A stretch of 52,168 bases of DNA from an uncultured Eubacteriales bacterium (GTDB lineage: Bacteria; Bacillota; Clostridia; Oscillospirales; Oscillospiraceae). A program made the translations under genes and the position numbers. The notes under the pieces are model-generated. The model had not been told where the DNA came from and ran no database searches. It saw nothing but the letters and a program-made list of their open reading frames with translations. The DNA is taken from assembly GCA_900545805.1 (NCBI GenBank), contig URAL01000010.1, positions 1 to 52,168 of the forward strand, in the 5' to 3' direction. Shown here one piece after another: positions 32,962-40,653 of this stretch. The first letter of the stretch is position 1, and every line of letters starts with the position of its first letter.

Positions 32962-33135
32962 ATGTGGCTTTCCGAGATCAGAAGAAAGAGCGAGCAGTCG
33001 CTTACGCTTCCCGATATAAGCGTCAGCGCCGAAGGGGATATAAACCTTGAGACCGCGAGCGCGCGTATCTGCATCAAAAACAGCGGCGAGATCGTCATCG
33101 AGGGCACGGTCTCCGTAAACGGCAGGGCAATATGA
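32962..33135 (+). CDS. Tiny spike-like beta protein (57 residues)
   Basis: The ATG at 32962 follows GGAGGTGTGAGC. The last 35 residues alternate strand-forming motifs (SAEGDINLETASARICIK, GEIVIEGTVSVNG), like the repeat unit of VgrG/gp5-type beta-prism spikes. It follows the hub gene by 2 nt and ends at the bidirectional terminator, so it is the last cassette gene. The spike idea is inference. Confidence 0.6.
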   Translation: MWLSEIRRKSEQSLTLPDISVSAEGDINLETASARICIKNSGEIVIEGTVSVNGRAI

Positions 33136-33136
33136 A

Positions 33137-33168
33137 AAAACGAGAGTACCGATCGGTACTCTCGTTTT
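33137..33168. terminator. Bidirectional terminator between cassette and gdhA
   Basis: A perfect palindrome with arms CGAGAGTACCGA and TCGGTACTCTCG (33141-33164) has AAAA before and TTTT after, serving both converging transcripts. Confidence 0.92.
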
Positions 33169-33188
33169 GCTAAGTCAGCTTATATGGA

Positions 33189-34535
33189 TCAGACAACGCC
33201 CTGAGCCATCATTGCGTCGGCGACCTTCAGGAAGCCGGCAACGTTTGCGCCGAGCATCATATCGCCGGGGTGACCGCACTCAATGGAAGCCTTCAGGCAC
33301 TCCTGGAATATGCTCTGCATGATGCCCTTGAGCTTTGCGTCAACCTCTTCAAAGCTCCAGCTCATACGCATGGAGTTCTGGCTCATCTCGAGACCGGAGG
33401 TCGCAACGCCGCCGGCATTGGACGCCTTGCCCGGAGTGTAGAGCAGGCCGGCAGCCTGAACAGCTGCGATTGCTTCGGGGGTCAGAGGCATGTTAGCGCC
33501 CTCAAACACTGCGAATGCTCCGTTTGCGATAAGAGCCTTCGCGCCTGCTTCGTCCATCTCGTTCTGAGATGCGCAGGGCATTGCGATGTCGCACTTTACG
33601 TTCCAGATGTTCGCGCAGCCCTCGACGTACTCGGAGCCTGCAACCTCGTCGGCGTAGACGCTGATGCGTGCGCGGCGCTTCTGCTTGATGTCAAACAGAA
33701 CGTCCAGGTTGACACCGTTGGGATCGTAGATGTAGCCCTTGGAGTCGCTCATTGCGATTACCTTGCCGCCGAGCTCGGTGCACTTCTGTGCACAGTACTG
33801 AGCAACGTTGCCGGAGCCGGAAACGATAACGTTCTGACCCTCAAAGGACTTGCCGTTGTACTTGAGAACCTCGTCGGAGAAGTAGCAGATACCGAAGCCT
33901 GTAGCCTGAGTACGTGCCAGGGAGCCGCCGTAGGTCAGGCCCTTGCCGGTGATGACGCCGCCCTCAAAGCGGTCGACAATCTTCTTGTACTGGCCGTACA
34001 TATAGCCGACCTCGCGTGCGCCGACGCCGATATCGCCTGCGGGAGTATCGGTGAACTGGCCGATGTGACGGTAAAGCTCGGTCATAAAGCTCTGGCAGAA
34101 ACGCATGACCTCTGCGTCGGACTTGCCCTTCGGGTCGAAGTCGGAGCCGCCCTTGCCGCCGCCCATGGGCAGAGTGGTCAGGGAGTTCTTGAGGATCTGC
34201 TCGAAGCCGAGGAACTTTATAACGGAGAGGTTGACGGAGGGATGGAAGCGAAGGCCGCCCTTGTAAGGTCCGATGGCGGAGTTGAACTGTACGCGGTAGC
34301 CGCGGTTTACATGGGTAACGCCGTTGTCATCGACCCAGGGAACGCGGAACATGATCATGCGCTCGGGCTCTACGAAACGCTCGATAAGGCCAGCCTTTTC
34401 CCACTCGGGGTGCTTGTCAACGACGAGCTGCAGGCTCTCAAATACTTCGCGGACTGCCTGAAGGAACTCGGGCTGGTCGGGATCGCGCTTTTCGACGGAG
34501 TCATAGACTCTCTTAAGATACTCATTTGTAATCAT
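33189..34535 (-). CDS. gdhA: NADP-type glutamate dehydrogenase
   Basis: The 448-residue hexameric-type enzyme interconverts 2-oxoglutarate plus ammonia and glutamate. Motifs: GGLRFHPSVN, LPMGGGKGG with the catalytic Lys, PAGDIGVGAREVGYM, the Rossmann segment VSGSGNVAQ, and NAGGVATSGLEMSQN. The ATG at 34535 with AGGAGAG upstream is chosen; an upstream in-frame ATG would add 18 unrelated residues. It is monocistronic with its own promoter and converges on the virion cassette. Confidence 0.95.
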   Translation of the reverse strand: MITNEYLKRVYDSVEKRDPDQPEFLQAVREVFESLQLVVDKHPEWEKAGLIERFVEPERMIMFRVPWVDDNGVTHVNRGYRVQFNSAIGPYKGGLRFHPSVNLSVIKFLGFEQILKNSLTTLPMGGGKGGSDFDPKGKSDAEVMRFCQSFMTELYRHIGQFTDTPAGDIGVGAREVGYMYGQYKKIVDRFEGGVITGKGLTYGGSLARTQATGFGICYFSDEVLKYNGKSFEGQNVIVSGSGNVAQYCAQKCTELGGKVIAMSDSKGYIYDPNGVNLDVLFDIKQKRRARISVYADEVAGSEYVEGCANIWNVKCDIAMPCASQNEMDEAGAKALIANGAFAVFEGANMPLTPEAIAAVQAAGLLYTPGKASNAGGVATSGLEMSQNSMRMSWSFEEVDAKLKGIMQSIFQECLKASIECGHPGDMMLGANVAGFLKVADAMMAQGVV

Positions 34536-34880
34536 TGCTTTTTTCTCTCCTATTGAAAAAATTGAAAACTGATCATTTATGGGAAACACATTCCCTACTT
34601 TTCAAATTTTATTCCTTGCGGCCTGAATATACAATTGTGAGATGTTATAAAAATGGAGCATAAAAAACAGTCACATTGCACCAAAAAAGACGCGGTTTTA
34701 GAGTAATTGACCTCTGTGCATCCTCTAATTGCGCATGAACAGCAACAGTATTGACACTATCTTAACACAGAGTGCGCTGCGTTCTTAAAAAACTCATGAA
34801 AAGGGACTTGACAACTTATGCAAAAGCGTGTACTATCTCAAACAGATAATGCAATTGCATAAAATATCTTTTCGGGAGAG
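34536..34880. promoter_or_regulatory. Divergent promoter region, gdhA and zinc-ribbon gene
   Basis: For gdhA (minus): TTGTAT (34634-34629) and TAAAAT (34611-34606), 17-bp spacer, leaving a leader of about 70 nt. For the plus-strand gene: TTGACA (34808-34813) and TACTAT (34831-34836), 17-bp spacer. The remaining roughly 170 bp between them is AT-rich with no gene seen. Confidence 0.65.
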
Positions 34881-34886
34881 ATGCGC

Positions 34887-35078
34887 TTGAATAAAAAACA
34901 CAGATACGCTGCGTGTTGCGGGCAATGCCGTCTGCAATTCGAGGATGACGAGGAGCTGTTTTCCTGGGAGGGGGAGTATGTATGCGCCGACTGCTTTGAC
35001 GCGCTGTTTTCGGAGCTTGACCGATATGACCGAGCAAGGCTCATAGGCAGCCGGATAATAAATTACCGGCACCCTTAA
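34887..35078 (+). CDS. Zinc-ribbon miniprotein
   Basis: The 63-residue protein has two Cys pairs, CGQC and CADC, about 20 residues apart, fitting a treble-clef or zinc-ribbon metal site. GGGAGAG lies 7 nt before the TTG at 34887; the ATG at 34881 directly abuts that site and is less likely (it would add two residues). The function is unknown. A hairpin TTACCGGCA...TGCCGGTAA immediately follows the stop. Confidence 0.65.
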   Translation: MNKKHRYAACCGQCRLQFEDDEELFSWEGEYVCADCFDALFSELDRYDRARLIGSRIINYRHP

Positions 35079-35106
35079 CGGATGCCGGTAAGCAGATCTG
35101 TGCCCG

Positions 35107-35526
35107 TCAGCTCAGGCCGAGAAGCTCGAGCGTGCGCGTGTCGGCTCTGCCGCCGTAGAACTTATCCAGAACGGCCTTGAACACGGGATCGTCGGATACC
35201 TGTGCGAACAGCGTCATGCACGAGCGCAGCTTGAGATCGTCGGGGTAGCCCATGACGGCGCCTGCGTCGGAGCTTTCCAACGTCAAAAGTGCGCGGGATA
35301 TCTCGATAAGACGCTCTCCGAGCACGGGATGCCCGATGTATCGCCGCGCCTCGTCGATGTCGGCGATGGAGTAGAGCTGAGCGGTATAGCTCATGCCGAG
35401 CCCGGCTATCTGGGGGAAGATGTACCACATCCAGTGGCTGCGCTTGCGCCCTGCGCGTATCTCGCGCAGCGCGGTATCGTAGGAGTGCTCCTGGGCTATG
35501 AGAAATCTGTCAAGAGAGTTGTTCAT
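35107..35526 (-). CDS. DUF1810 family protein
   Basis: The 139-residue protein begins with LDRFLIAQEHSYDTALREI and contains the diagnostic SHWMWYIFPQIAGLG and HPVLGERLIE blocks of DUF1810. The function is unknown. The start at 35526 follows a GAGGTG; an in-frame extension to 35571 lacks family similarity. Confidence 0.88.
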   Translation of the reverse strand: MNNSLDRFLIAQEHSYDTALREIRAGRKRSHWMWYIFPQIAGLGMSYTAQLYSIADIDEARRYIGHPVLGERLIEISRALLTLESSDAGAVMGYPDDLKLRSCMTLFAQVSDDPVFKAVLDKFYGGRADTRTLELLGLS

Positions 35527-35598
35527 GCTATGCACCTCGGATGGTTTTGTTTTTATGCAGTTTAGCACCAAACGGCGGGATAGGCAAGACAGAACGGC

Positions 35599-35943
35599 TC
35601 AGAGCTTTGATTTTGCTGTATTCAGCGAGGCAATAAGCAGCCTTTTGAGCTCGGTGCAGTGATATAAAACTGCCTTGTCATCACAGTAGCCGCTTTCGAT
35701 CAGCAGCTCAAGCCAGTATTCGCTTTCGGAGCATTCCTTGAGGGCGATCTGAAGCTTGGCTATAAAGTCGGCTTTACCGTGAGCATAGAACGCTTCGCGA
35801 ATGTTGGCACCGATGCTGGTTCCGGAACGAATCAGCTGATTTGTCAATACCGACTCTCGCTTTGCAGCCTTTATTTCGTTGCAGACCTTTATAATTTCCA
35901 AAGCAAAGCTTTTTGATTTTGAAATAAGAGGACTGTCGCTCAT
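35599..35943 (-). CDS. Four-helix-bundle protein (S23 / 23S rRNA intervening-sequence type)
   Basis: The 114-residue helical protein has the family pattern KSKSFALEIIKVC, SVLTNQLIRSGTSIGANIREA, FIAKLQIALKECSESEYWLELL. Members occur in 23S rRNA insertions or alone; no rRNA is present here, so it is a free-standing copy. The ATG at 35943 is preferred, and the GTG at 35955 is the alternative. The region upstream is full of short repeats. Confidence 0.85.
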   Translation of the reverse strand: MSDSPLISKSKSFALEIIKVCNEIKAAKRESVLTNQLIRSGTSIGANIREAFYAHGKADFIAKLQIALKECSESEYWLELLIESGYCDDKAVLYHCTELKRLLIASLNTAKSKL

Positions 35944-35971
35944 TTGATCGCTCACCGTCTTTCAAATTGCT

Positions 35972-36089
35972 ATTTCAATTCGCAGAATTGAAATACACCG
36001 TACTTATTCACTATTACCTATTACTTCTTACTTTACCAAAAAACCTTCGCGCAGACAAGGTAATAGTGAAAAAGTAAAAGGTAATAAGT
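35972..36089. repeat. AT-rich intergenic inverted repeats
   Basis: ATTTCAATTC-gca-GAATTGAAAT (35972-35994) is a perfect inverted repeat. It is followed by degenerate ATTACCTATTACTT-type tracts that are partly complementary to GGTAATAGTG/AAGTAAAAGGTAATAAG further right. No gene is seen. It looks like the remains of a MITE or a palindromic repeat. Confidence 0.5.
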
Positions 36090-36123
36090 AAAAAACCTCC
36101 ACACTTTCGTGCGAAGGTTTTTT
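36090..36123 (-). terminator. Terminator of the tRNA pair
   Basis: On the minus strand AAAAAACCTTCGCAC pairs with GTGTGGAGGTTTTTT around a GAAA loop, directly after the tRNA-Tyr 3' end. Confidence 0.85.
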
Positions 36124-36207
36124 GGTGGGGGATGGTGGATTCGAACCACCGAAGGCATTGCCAGCAGATTTACAGTCTGTCCCCTTTGGCCACTCGGGAA
36201 ATCCCCC
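36123..36207 (-). tRNA. tRNA-Tyr (anticodon GTA)
   Basis: An 85-nt class II tRNA: acceptor GGGGGAT pairs with ATCCCCC, the anticodon loop is ACTGTAAAT, the variable arm is long, the T-loop is GGTTCGAATCC, and 3' CCA is encoded. It is co-transcribed after tRNA-Thr. Confidence 0.95.
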
Positions 36208-36236
36208 AAATATACGATATAAAATTAATATGTCGG

Positions 36237-36312
36237 TGGAGCTGGTGGACGGACTCGAACCCCCGACCTGCTGATTACAAATCAGCTGCTCTACCAACTG
36301 AGCTACACCAGC
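36237..36312 (-). tRNA. tRNA-Thr (anticodon TGT)
   Basis: A 76-nt tRNA with acceptor GCTGGTG / CACCAGC, D-arm AGCTCAGTTGGTAGAGC, anticodon loop TTTGTAA, T-loop GGTTCGAGTCC and encoded CCA. Confidence 0.95.
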
Positions 36313-36329
36313 ACGATACCGGCTCAAAT

Positions 36330-36358
36330 ATAATAGCAAACCGCTCCGGGTTTGTCAA
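36330..36358 (-). promoter_or_regulatory. Promoter of the tRNA pair
   Basis: On the minus strand TTGACA (36358-36353) and TATTAT (36335-36330) are 17 bp apart, just upstream of tRNA-Thr. Confidence 0.8.
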
Positions 36359-36394
36359 CAAGAATTTTAATTATTTTATTCAGGGAGAATACGA

Positions 36395-36598
36395 ATGAAA
36401 TTAATAGAACTTTCCGCGGAATATAACGAAAGCGCGCTTTTGTGCAGACGACGTATAGCGGAGCTGAACCGAACGCTCTCGGACGAGCCCATGTGCGAGA
36501 TCGACAGGCTCCGCCTGCGCCGCCGGATAGCCATACTTACGAGCATGATGCGCGATACGCTCGCCGTTTCGCGCTACCTTGAAAACTATTATAATTAA
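36395..36598 (+). CDS. Small helical protein paired with sigma-like gene
   Basis: The 67-residue protein is almost entirely helical and rich in Arg and Leu (two likely helices, 5-30 and 35-64), compatible with a coiled-coil hairpin. AGGGAG precedes the ATG. It lies 11 nt before the region-4 protein. Such pairs occur in phage-like or mobile regions of Clostridia, but I do not recognise a family. Confidence 0.65.
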   Translation: MKLIELSAEYNESALLCRRRIAELNRTLSDEPMCEIDRLRLRRRIAILTSMMRDTLAVSRYLENYYN

Positions 36599-36609
36599 AG
36601 GAGAAGCAT

Positions 36610-36927
36610 ATGCAGGAGAGAAAAATGAACATGTTTGCAAGGCAGGAGGAATACATGGCGCTGCGTCAGTACATAAGGCTCGTGTCCGAAGCGTCGGGCG
36701 GCACGGCCGGAGCTCTGCGCCGGGCGATAAATTCCGAGCTGACCCGTCGCCAGAAGCAGCTCATAAGCATGTATTATATAGAGCAGCTGCCAATGCAGGA
36801 GATAGCCGACGAGCTGGGGCTTCACATATCCAGCGTCAGCCGCACGATAAAGCGCGGCCGCGAGCGTCTGAAAAGCAGCCTTTCCTACGGCGGCAGGAAT
36901 CTCATGGCATCGTTAGAAGAATGTTAA
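36610..36927 (+). CDS. Sigma-70 region 4-like DNA-binding protein
   Basis: The 105-residue protein has a C-terminal HTH (about 45-95): LTRRQKQLISMYYIEQLPMQ, EIADELGLHISSVSRTIKRGRERL. This is a clear sigma region 4 motif without region 2, as in phage ArpU/late-activator-like proteins. AAAGGAG lies upstream of the ATG. It could activate genes elsewhere, for instance the phage-derived cassette ending 3.5 kb upstream; that link is speculative. Confidence 0.75.
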   Translation: MQERKMNMFARQEEYMALRQYIRLVSEASGGTAGALRRAINSELTRRQKQLISMYYIEQLPMQEIADELGLHISSVSRTIKRGRERLKSSLSYGGRNLMASLEEC

Positions 36928-36928
36928 C

Positions 36929-36957
36929 TTTACACATCGGATGCGCCGTGATAGAAT
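36929..36957 (+). promoter_or_regulatory. Promoter abutting the GH25 gene
   Basis: TTTACA (36929-36934) and TAGAAT (36952-36957) with a 17-bp spacer place the transcription start near 36964, which is the A of the ATG. No ribosome binding site lies between. Confidence 0.55.
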
Positions 36958-36963
36958 AGCGGC

Positions 36964-37845
36964 ATGAAAAAGACAAAGAGAAAAACCAAAGCCGGCGGCG
37001 GGATAAGGCCGGTGTATATAGTCATCCTCATTGCCGCGCTGCTGCTGGCGGCGTATGCCTTCGTGCAGCTGCGACAGCGCGCCGGGAGGGAGGCCGACCC
37101 GCACTACGGCATGGTCGAGGTCTTTAACGGCGAAAGCTATGTGTGGATAACTCCGCAGGAGGGCGTCGCGCTCAACGACCTTGATAAAGAGGAGTTCATA
37201 ACCGATCCGAACGGAAATCTCACCTACACAGGGCGCGAGTATAAGGCCAGCCGCGGCGTAGACGTGTCGTCGTATCAGGGCGATATCGACTGGCAGCAGG
37301 TCTATGACAGCGGCGTGCGCTTTGCCGTCGTCCGCGCCGGAGGCATGTACTACGGCAGCGGCGAGCTGTACACCGACGATAATTTTATCAAAAATATCGA
37401 GGGCGCAAGGGCGGCGGGTCTGCGTGTCGGCGCATATTTTTTCTCTCAGGCGATAACCGAGGCCGAGGCAAAGGCCGAGGCGAGCTTCGTGCTTGAGCTC
37501 TTAGGCGACAGAAAGCTCGACCTGCCGGTATTTTTCGACTGGGAGCGCATAGCCGGCGACGACGCCCGAACCGACGGGCTGGATAACGAAACGCTCACAG
37601 ACTGCGCCGTTGCGTTCTGCGAGACGGTGAAGGCCGCGGGCTTCGAGCCGGGAGTGTACATATATAACGATACAGGCTACTACGGCTATGACCTTACGAG
37701 ACTTCGGGATTACAAGTCGTGGTGCGTCGGCATCGGGAGCTATCCTTACTTTTACTATTACCACGATATGTGGCAGTACAGCTTCACCGGCCGCGTTCCC
37801 GGCATCAACGCCGACTGCGACCTGAACATGCTGTTTGAAAAGTGA
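36964..37845 (+). CDS. Membrane-anchored GH25 lysozyme-like muramidase
   Basis: The 293-residue protein has a basic N terminus, one transmembrane segment (about 16-36), a linker of about 60 residues and a GH25 domain (about 97-293) with GVDVSSYQGDIDW, the catalytic-type FDWE and WQYS near the end. It would cleave peptidoglycan on the outer face of the membrane. The N-terminal anchor differs from soluble phage endolysins. There is no Shine-Dalgarno sequence, and the promoter places the start at the ATG. A strong terminator follows. Confidence 0.88.
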   Translation: MKKTKRKTKAGGGIRPVYIVILIAALLLAAYAFVQLRQRAGREADPHYGMVEVFNGESYVWITPQEGVALNDLDKEEFITDPNGNLTYTGREYKASRGVDVSSYQGDIDWQQVYDSGVRFAVVRAGGMYYGSGELYTDDNFIKNIEGARAAGLRVGAYFFSQAITEAEAKAEASFVLELLGDRKLDLPVFFDWERIAGDDARTDGLDNETLTDCAVAFCETVKAAGFEPGVYIYNDTGYYGYDLTRLRDYKSWCVGIGSYPYFYYYHDMWQYSFTGRVPGINADCDLNMLFEK

Positions 37846-37856
37846 AATATTAAGAC

Positions 37857-37886
37857 CGCCGGCCGAGGCTTCGTCCGGCGGTTTTT
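37857..37886 (+). terminator. Terminator after the GH25 gene
   Basis: CCGCCGG and CCGGCGG pair, followed by TTTTT. Confidence 0.85.
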
Positions 37887-37889
37887 CGC

Positions 37890-37945
37890 ACTTATTCGCT
37901 TTAAAATAATTTAAAGCGAATAAGTAATGCGTTTAAAGCGAATAA
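37890..37945. promoter_or_regulatory. Operator array: 36-bp perfect inverted repeat plus a third half-site
   Basis: ACTTATTCGCTTTAAA (37890-37905) and TTTAAAGCGAATAAGT (37910-37925) are perfect complements around ATAA. TTTAAAGCGAATAA recurs at 37932-37945, 22 bp (two helical turns) on. The array ends 3 bp before the -35 of the next gene, an arrangement expected for an autoregulated DNA-binding protein. Confidence 0.75.
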
Positions 37946-37948
37946 AGC

Positions 37949-37977
37949 TTGACAATAAATGATATAATAAATATAAT
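37949..37977 (+). promoter_or_regulatory. Promoter of the HTH-GHKL regulator
   Basis: TTGACA (37949-37954), 17-bp spacer, TATAAT (37972-37977): full consensus. Confidence 0.88.
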
Positions 37978-38001
37978 TATGGAGGACGGGAGGCGTTTAA
38001 T

Positions 38002-39018
38002 ATGAAGTTTTCCGATGAAAAGCGGCGCGCTATCGAAAGCTACATTTTAGATAAGGTCGGCAGCGGTGATCCGGAGCTGTCGCAGACTGTTGCCGCCGCG
38101 TTTGATATCAACAGAAACACTGCCCATAAATATATAAGCAGGCTCGTTGACGAGGGTGTTATAGAGCGCAGAAAGCGCGGCGAGTACGCACTTAAAAAAA
38201 CCGAGTTTTCATACAGCCTCCGGCGCTCCGAGGGCGAGCTTGAGAGCGATATTGAGGTGTTCAACAAATGCCTCAAGCCGCATCTGACAAATCTGCCGGC
38301 CAATGTCAGGCAGATTTGGGAGTACACCTTCAGTGAGATGGTCAACAATGTCATAGATCACTCCGCTGCCGAGCAGCTGCAGGTGTTTATCATGCAAAGC
38401 CGCGTCGAGACGGAGGTCGTAATATATGATAACGGCATCGGGATTTTCGAGAAGATAAAAGATCACTTCGGCTTTCCGACGCTTGACGACGCGGTGTGCG
38501 AGCTGTTCAAGGGCAAGCTCACAACGGACGCGAAGAACCATTCCGGCGAGGGTATTTTCTTCAGCTCCAAAATGATGGACACATTTTTGATCGTATCCGA
38601 CGGCAAGGTGTTCACGAACAACAAGTATGATGACAGCGTGATCGCAAGCCTGACGGCGTCTGAGGCAAAGGGCACGCTGGTGAGCATGACGCTGTCGAAC
38701 AAGTCAAAGAAGAACTCGCAGGATATATTCGATGCATATTCAAATGTGGACGGCGGCTTTACAAAAACCACGATACCGCTCAAAAATATATTTGAAGGCT
38801 CTCCGGTATCCCGCTCACAGGCAAAGAGGATCTGCCATAGGCTTGAAAAATTCGAGGAGGTCATACTGGATTTCGATGCGATAGAGTGGATGGGGCAGGG
38901 CTTTGCCCATCAGATGTTTGCAGTGTTCCGCAGGGAGCATCCGAATATAAGCCTTGTTCCGATCAATATGAACGAGCCCGTCACGAAAATGTACAATCAC
39001 GTTATGTATGACACATAA
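38002..39018 (+). CDS. HTH - GHKL ATPase - DUF4325 (STAS-like) regulator
   Basis: The 338-residue cytoplasmic protein has three parts. A winged HTH (about 5-65: AAAFDINRNTAHKYISRLVD, EGVIERRKRG) is followed by a GHKL/HATPase domain (about 100-235) with N-box SEMVNNVIDHS, G1 box DNGIGIF and G2-like HSGEGIFF. The C-terminal DUF4325/STAS-like domain (about 260-335) contains EVILDFDAIEWMGQGFAHQMF. This joins DNA binding, ATP binding and an anti-sigma-antagonist-like fold in one chain. GGGAGG is 8 nt before the ATG. The operator array directly upstream suggests self-regulation. The target genes and signal are unknown. Confidence 0.85.
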   Translation: MKFSDEKRRAIESYILDKVGSGDPELSQTVAAAFDINRNTAHKYISRLVDEGVIERRKRGEYALKKTEFSYSLRRSEGELESDIEVFNKCLKPHLTNLPANVRQIWEYTFSEMVNNVIDHSAAEQLQVFIMQSRVETEVVIYDNGIGIFEKIKDHFGFPTLDDAVCELFKGKLTTDAKNHSGEGIFFSSKMMDTFLIVSDGKVFTNNKYDDSVIASLTASEAKGTLVSMTLSNKSKKNSQDIFDAYSNVDGGFTKTTIPLKNIFEGSPVSRSQAKRICHRLEKFEEVILDFDAIEWMGQGFAHQMFAVFRREHPNISLVPINMNEPVTKMYNHVMYDT

Positions 39019-39080
39019 GCGTGAGTGTATATTAAACTGTATAAAGCAGCGGCCCTCATTAATAACAAAGGGTTTAAAAA

Positions 39081-39108
39081 AGCTCCCGTCTCGGACGGGA
39101 GCTTTTTA
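39081..39108. terminator. Bidirectional terminator
   Basis: AGCTCCCGTC (39081-39090) pairs with GACGGGAGCT (39094-39103), with A-run and T-run flanks, between the regulator and putP. Confidence 0.9.
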
Positions 39109-39117
39109 TGCTTAAAT

Positions 39118-40653
39118 TCACTTCATTGCGGCGACCGCCTCGTAGTCCTCGACGATCTCCTTTTCGGGCTTGCCGGTCAGCAGGGACACGACGACGATGA
39201 AGATGCAGGAGGTGACGAATGCGGGAAGCAGCTCGTAGATTGCAAGAGCACCGCCGATGGGAGCGATGGCGTATTTCCAGGTGAAGACCATCGCGGCGCC
39301 GGAGAACATGCCGGCGATAGCGCCCCACTTGTTGCAGCGCTTCCAGTACAGCGAGAAAAGGACGATGGGGCCGAAGGTAGCGCCGAAGCCCGCCCATGCA
39401 AACGATACGATGCGGAAGATGGAGCTTGAAGGATCGAGAGCAAACAGTACGCCGCAGACGGCAACGCCGAGAACGGTCACGCGGGCGACGACCATGCTCT
39501 TTTTGTCGCTCAGCTCAGCGCCGAATACGCCGCGGATGATATTCTGCGCAATGGCGCTTGCGGCGGCAAGCAGCTGAACGTCGGCGGTGGACATTGTCGC
39601 TGCAAGAATTCCCGCAAGGATAATGCCTGCCAGCAGAGCGAACAGCACGCCGTATTCGGAGAGAACGGCCGCGATTGCAACTATCAGCGATTCGGCAGAG
39701 GAGGAATCGGCAAACATGGTAACAATGCCGGATTTCGCCATGGAGTAGCCGACAACGCCGATGAACACCGCGATAGACAGGGAGATCACTACCCAGGCGG
39801 TTGCGACACGGCGGCTGAGCTTGAGCTTATTCTCGTCCTCGATCGCCATGAAGTGCAGGATAACGTGAGGCATGCCGAAGTAGCCGAGCGCCCATGCGAG
39901 CATGGATATGATCTTGAGAGTACCGAATTCGCCTGCCTCGGCAGCCGTTATGCTGGTGGAGGCGGTCAGGCTCAGATAGCCGGGGATGGCCTTGGCGTTT
40001 GCAATGACCTGATCCCAGCCGCCGGCCGAGCTGACGCCGAAGATAAGAACCGCGGCAAGTGCAAATATCATGATAAGGCTCTGAACAAGGCTCGTTACCG
40101 ATGCCGCCTTGAAGCCGCCGCAGGCTGTGTAAGCGACGATAACGACCGCGCTTATTATCATTGCGGGAGCATACTGGAAGTTAAACAGCGTACCGAACAG
40201 CTTGCCGCAGGCAGCAAAGCCGGAGGCGGTGTAGGGAACGTAGAAAACGATAATCATAATAGCTCCGAGAGCTTCGATTATCTTAGTATTGTCACGGAAA
40301 CGGCGAGATATGTATTCGGGCAGGGTGATAGCTCCCAATCTTACCGAATACCGGCGCAGACGCTTTGCAACGAAAAGCCAGTTGAGGTAAGTGCCGAGCG
40401 CAAGACCTATAGCCGTCCAGCTTGCCTCCGCGATGCCGTAGAAGAAGGCAAGACCGGGAACGCCCATAAGAAGCCATGCGCTCATGTCCGAGGCCTCTGT
40501 GGAAAGCGCTGTGACGATAGGGCCGAGCTTGCGGCCGCCGAGGTAGAACTCGTGCGCGTCGGACTGACCCTTGGAATAGTAAACGCCGATAGCGATCATG
40601 CCTGCGAGGTAGACGACGATGGCAATCAGTATACAAATAATATTAGCTGACAT
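39118..40653 (-). CDS. putP: Sodium/proline symporter
   Basis: The 511-residue polytopic protein of the sodium-solute symporter family shows YYSKGQSDAHEFYLGGRKLGP, TALSTEASDMSAWLLMG, LPEYISRRF and AGILAATMSTADVQLL, which match PutP. It imports proline with sodium. The ATG at 40653 follows GGAGAA. A LysR gene is transcribed divergently from the same 180-bp gap. Confidence 0.92.
   Translation of the reverse strand: MSANIICILIAIVVYLAGMIAIGVYYSKGQSDAHEFYLGGRKLGPIVTALSTEASDMSAWLLMGVPGLAFFYGIAEASWTAIGLALGTYLNWLFVAKRLRRYSVRLGAITLPEYISRRFRDNTKIIEALGAIMIIVFYVPYTASGFAACGKLFGTLFNFQYAPAMIISAVVIVAYTACGGFKAASVTSLVQSLIMIFALAAVLIFGVSSAGGWDQVIANAKAIPGYLSLTASTSITAAEAGEFGTLKIISMLAWALGYFGMPHVILHFMAIEDENKLKLSRRVATAWVVISLSIAVFIGVVGYSMAKSGIVTMFADSSSAESLIVAIAAVLSEYGVLFALLAGIILAGILAATMSTADVQLLAAASAIAQNIIRGVFGAELSDKKSMVVARVTVLGVAVCGVLFALDPSSSIFRIVSFAWAGFGATFGPIVLFSLYWKRCNKWGAIAGMFSGAAMVFTWKYAIAPIGGALAIYELLPAFVTSCIFIVVVSLLTGKPEKEIVEDYEAVAAMK

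Noticed and set aside
24496..33135. Complete inducible prophage
   Set aside because: No integrase, repressor, replication, lysis or tape-measure genes and no attachment-site repeats were seen at the borders; the flanking tRNAs are 3 kb away.
33270..34556. 428-codon plus-strand frame opposite gdhA
   Set aside because: Antisense shadow of a highly conserved enzyme gene; no recognisable product and no start signals.
35599..35943. Evidence of a nearby 23S rRNA gene from the S23-type protein
   Set aside because: No rRNA sequence is visible around it; free-standing family members are common.
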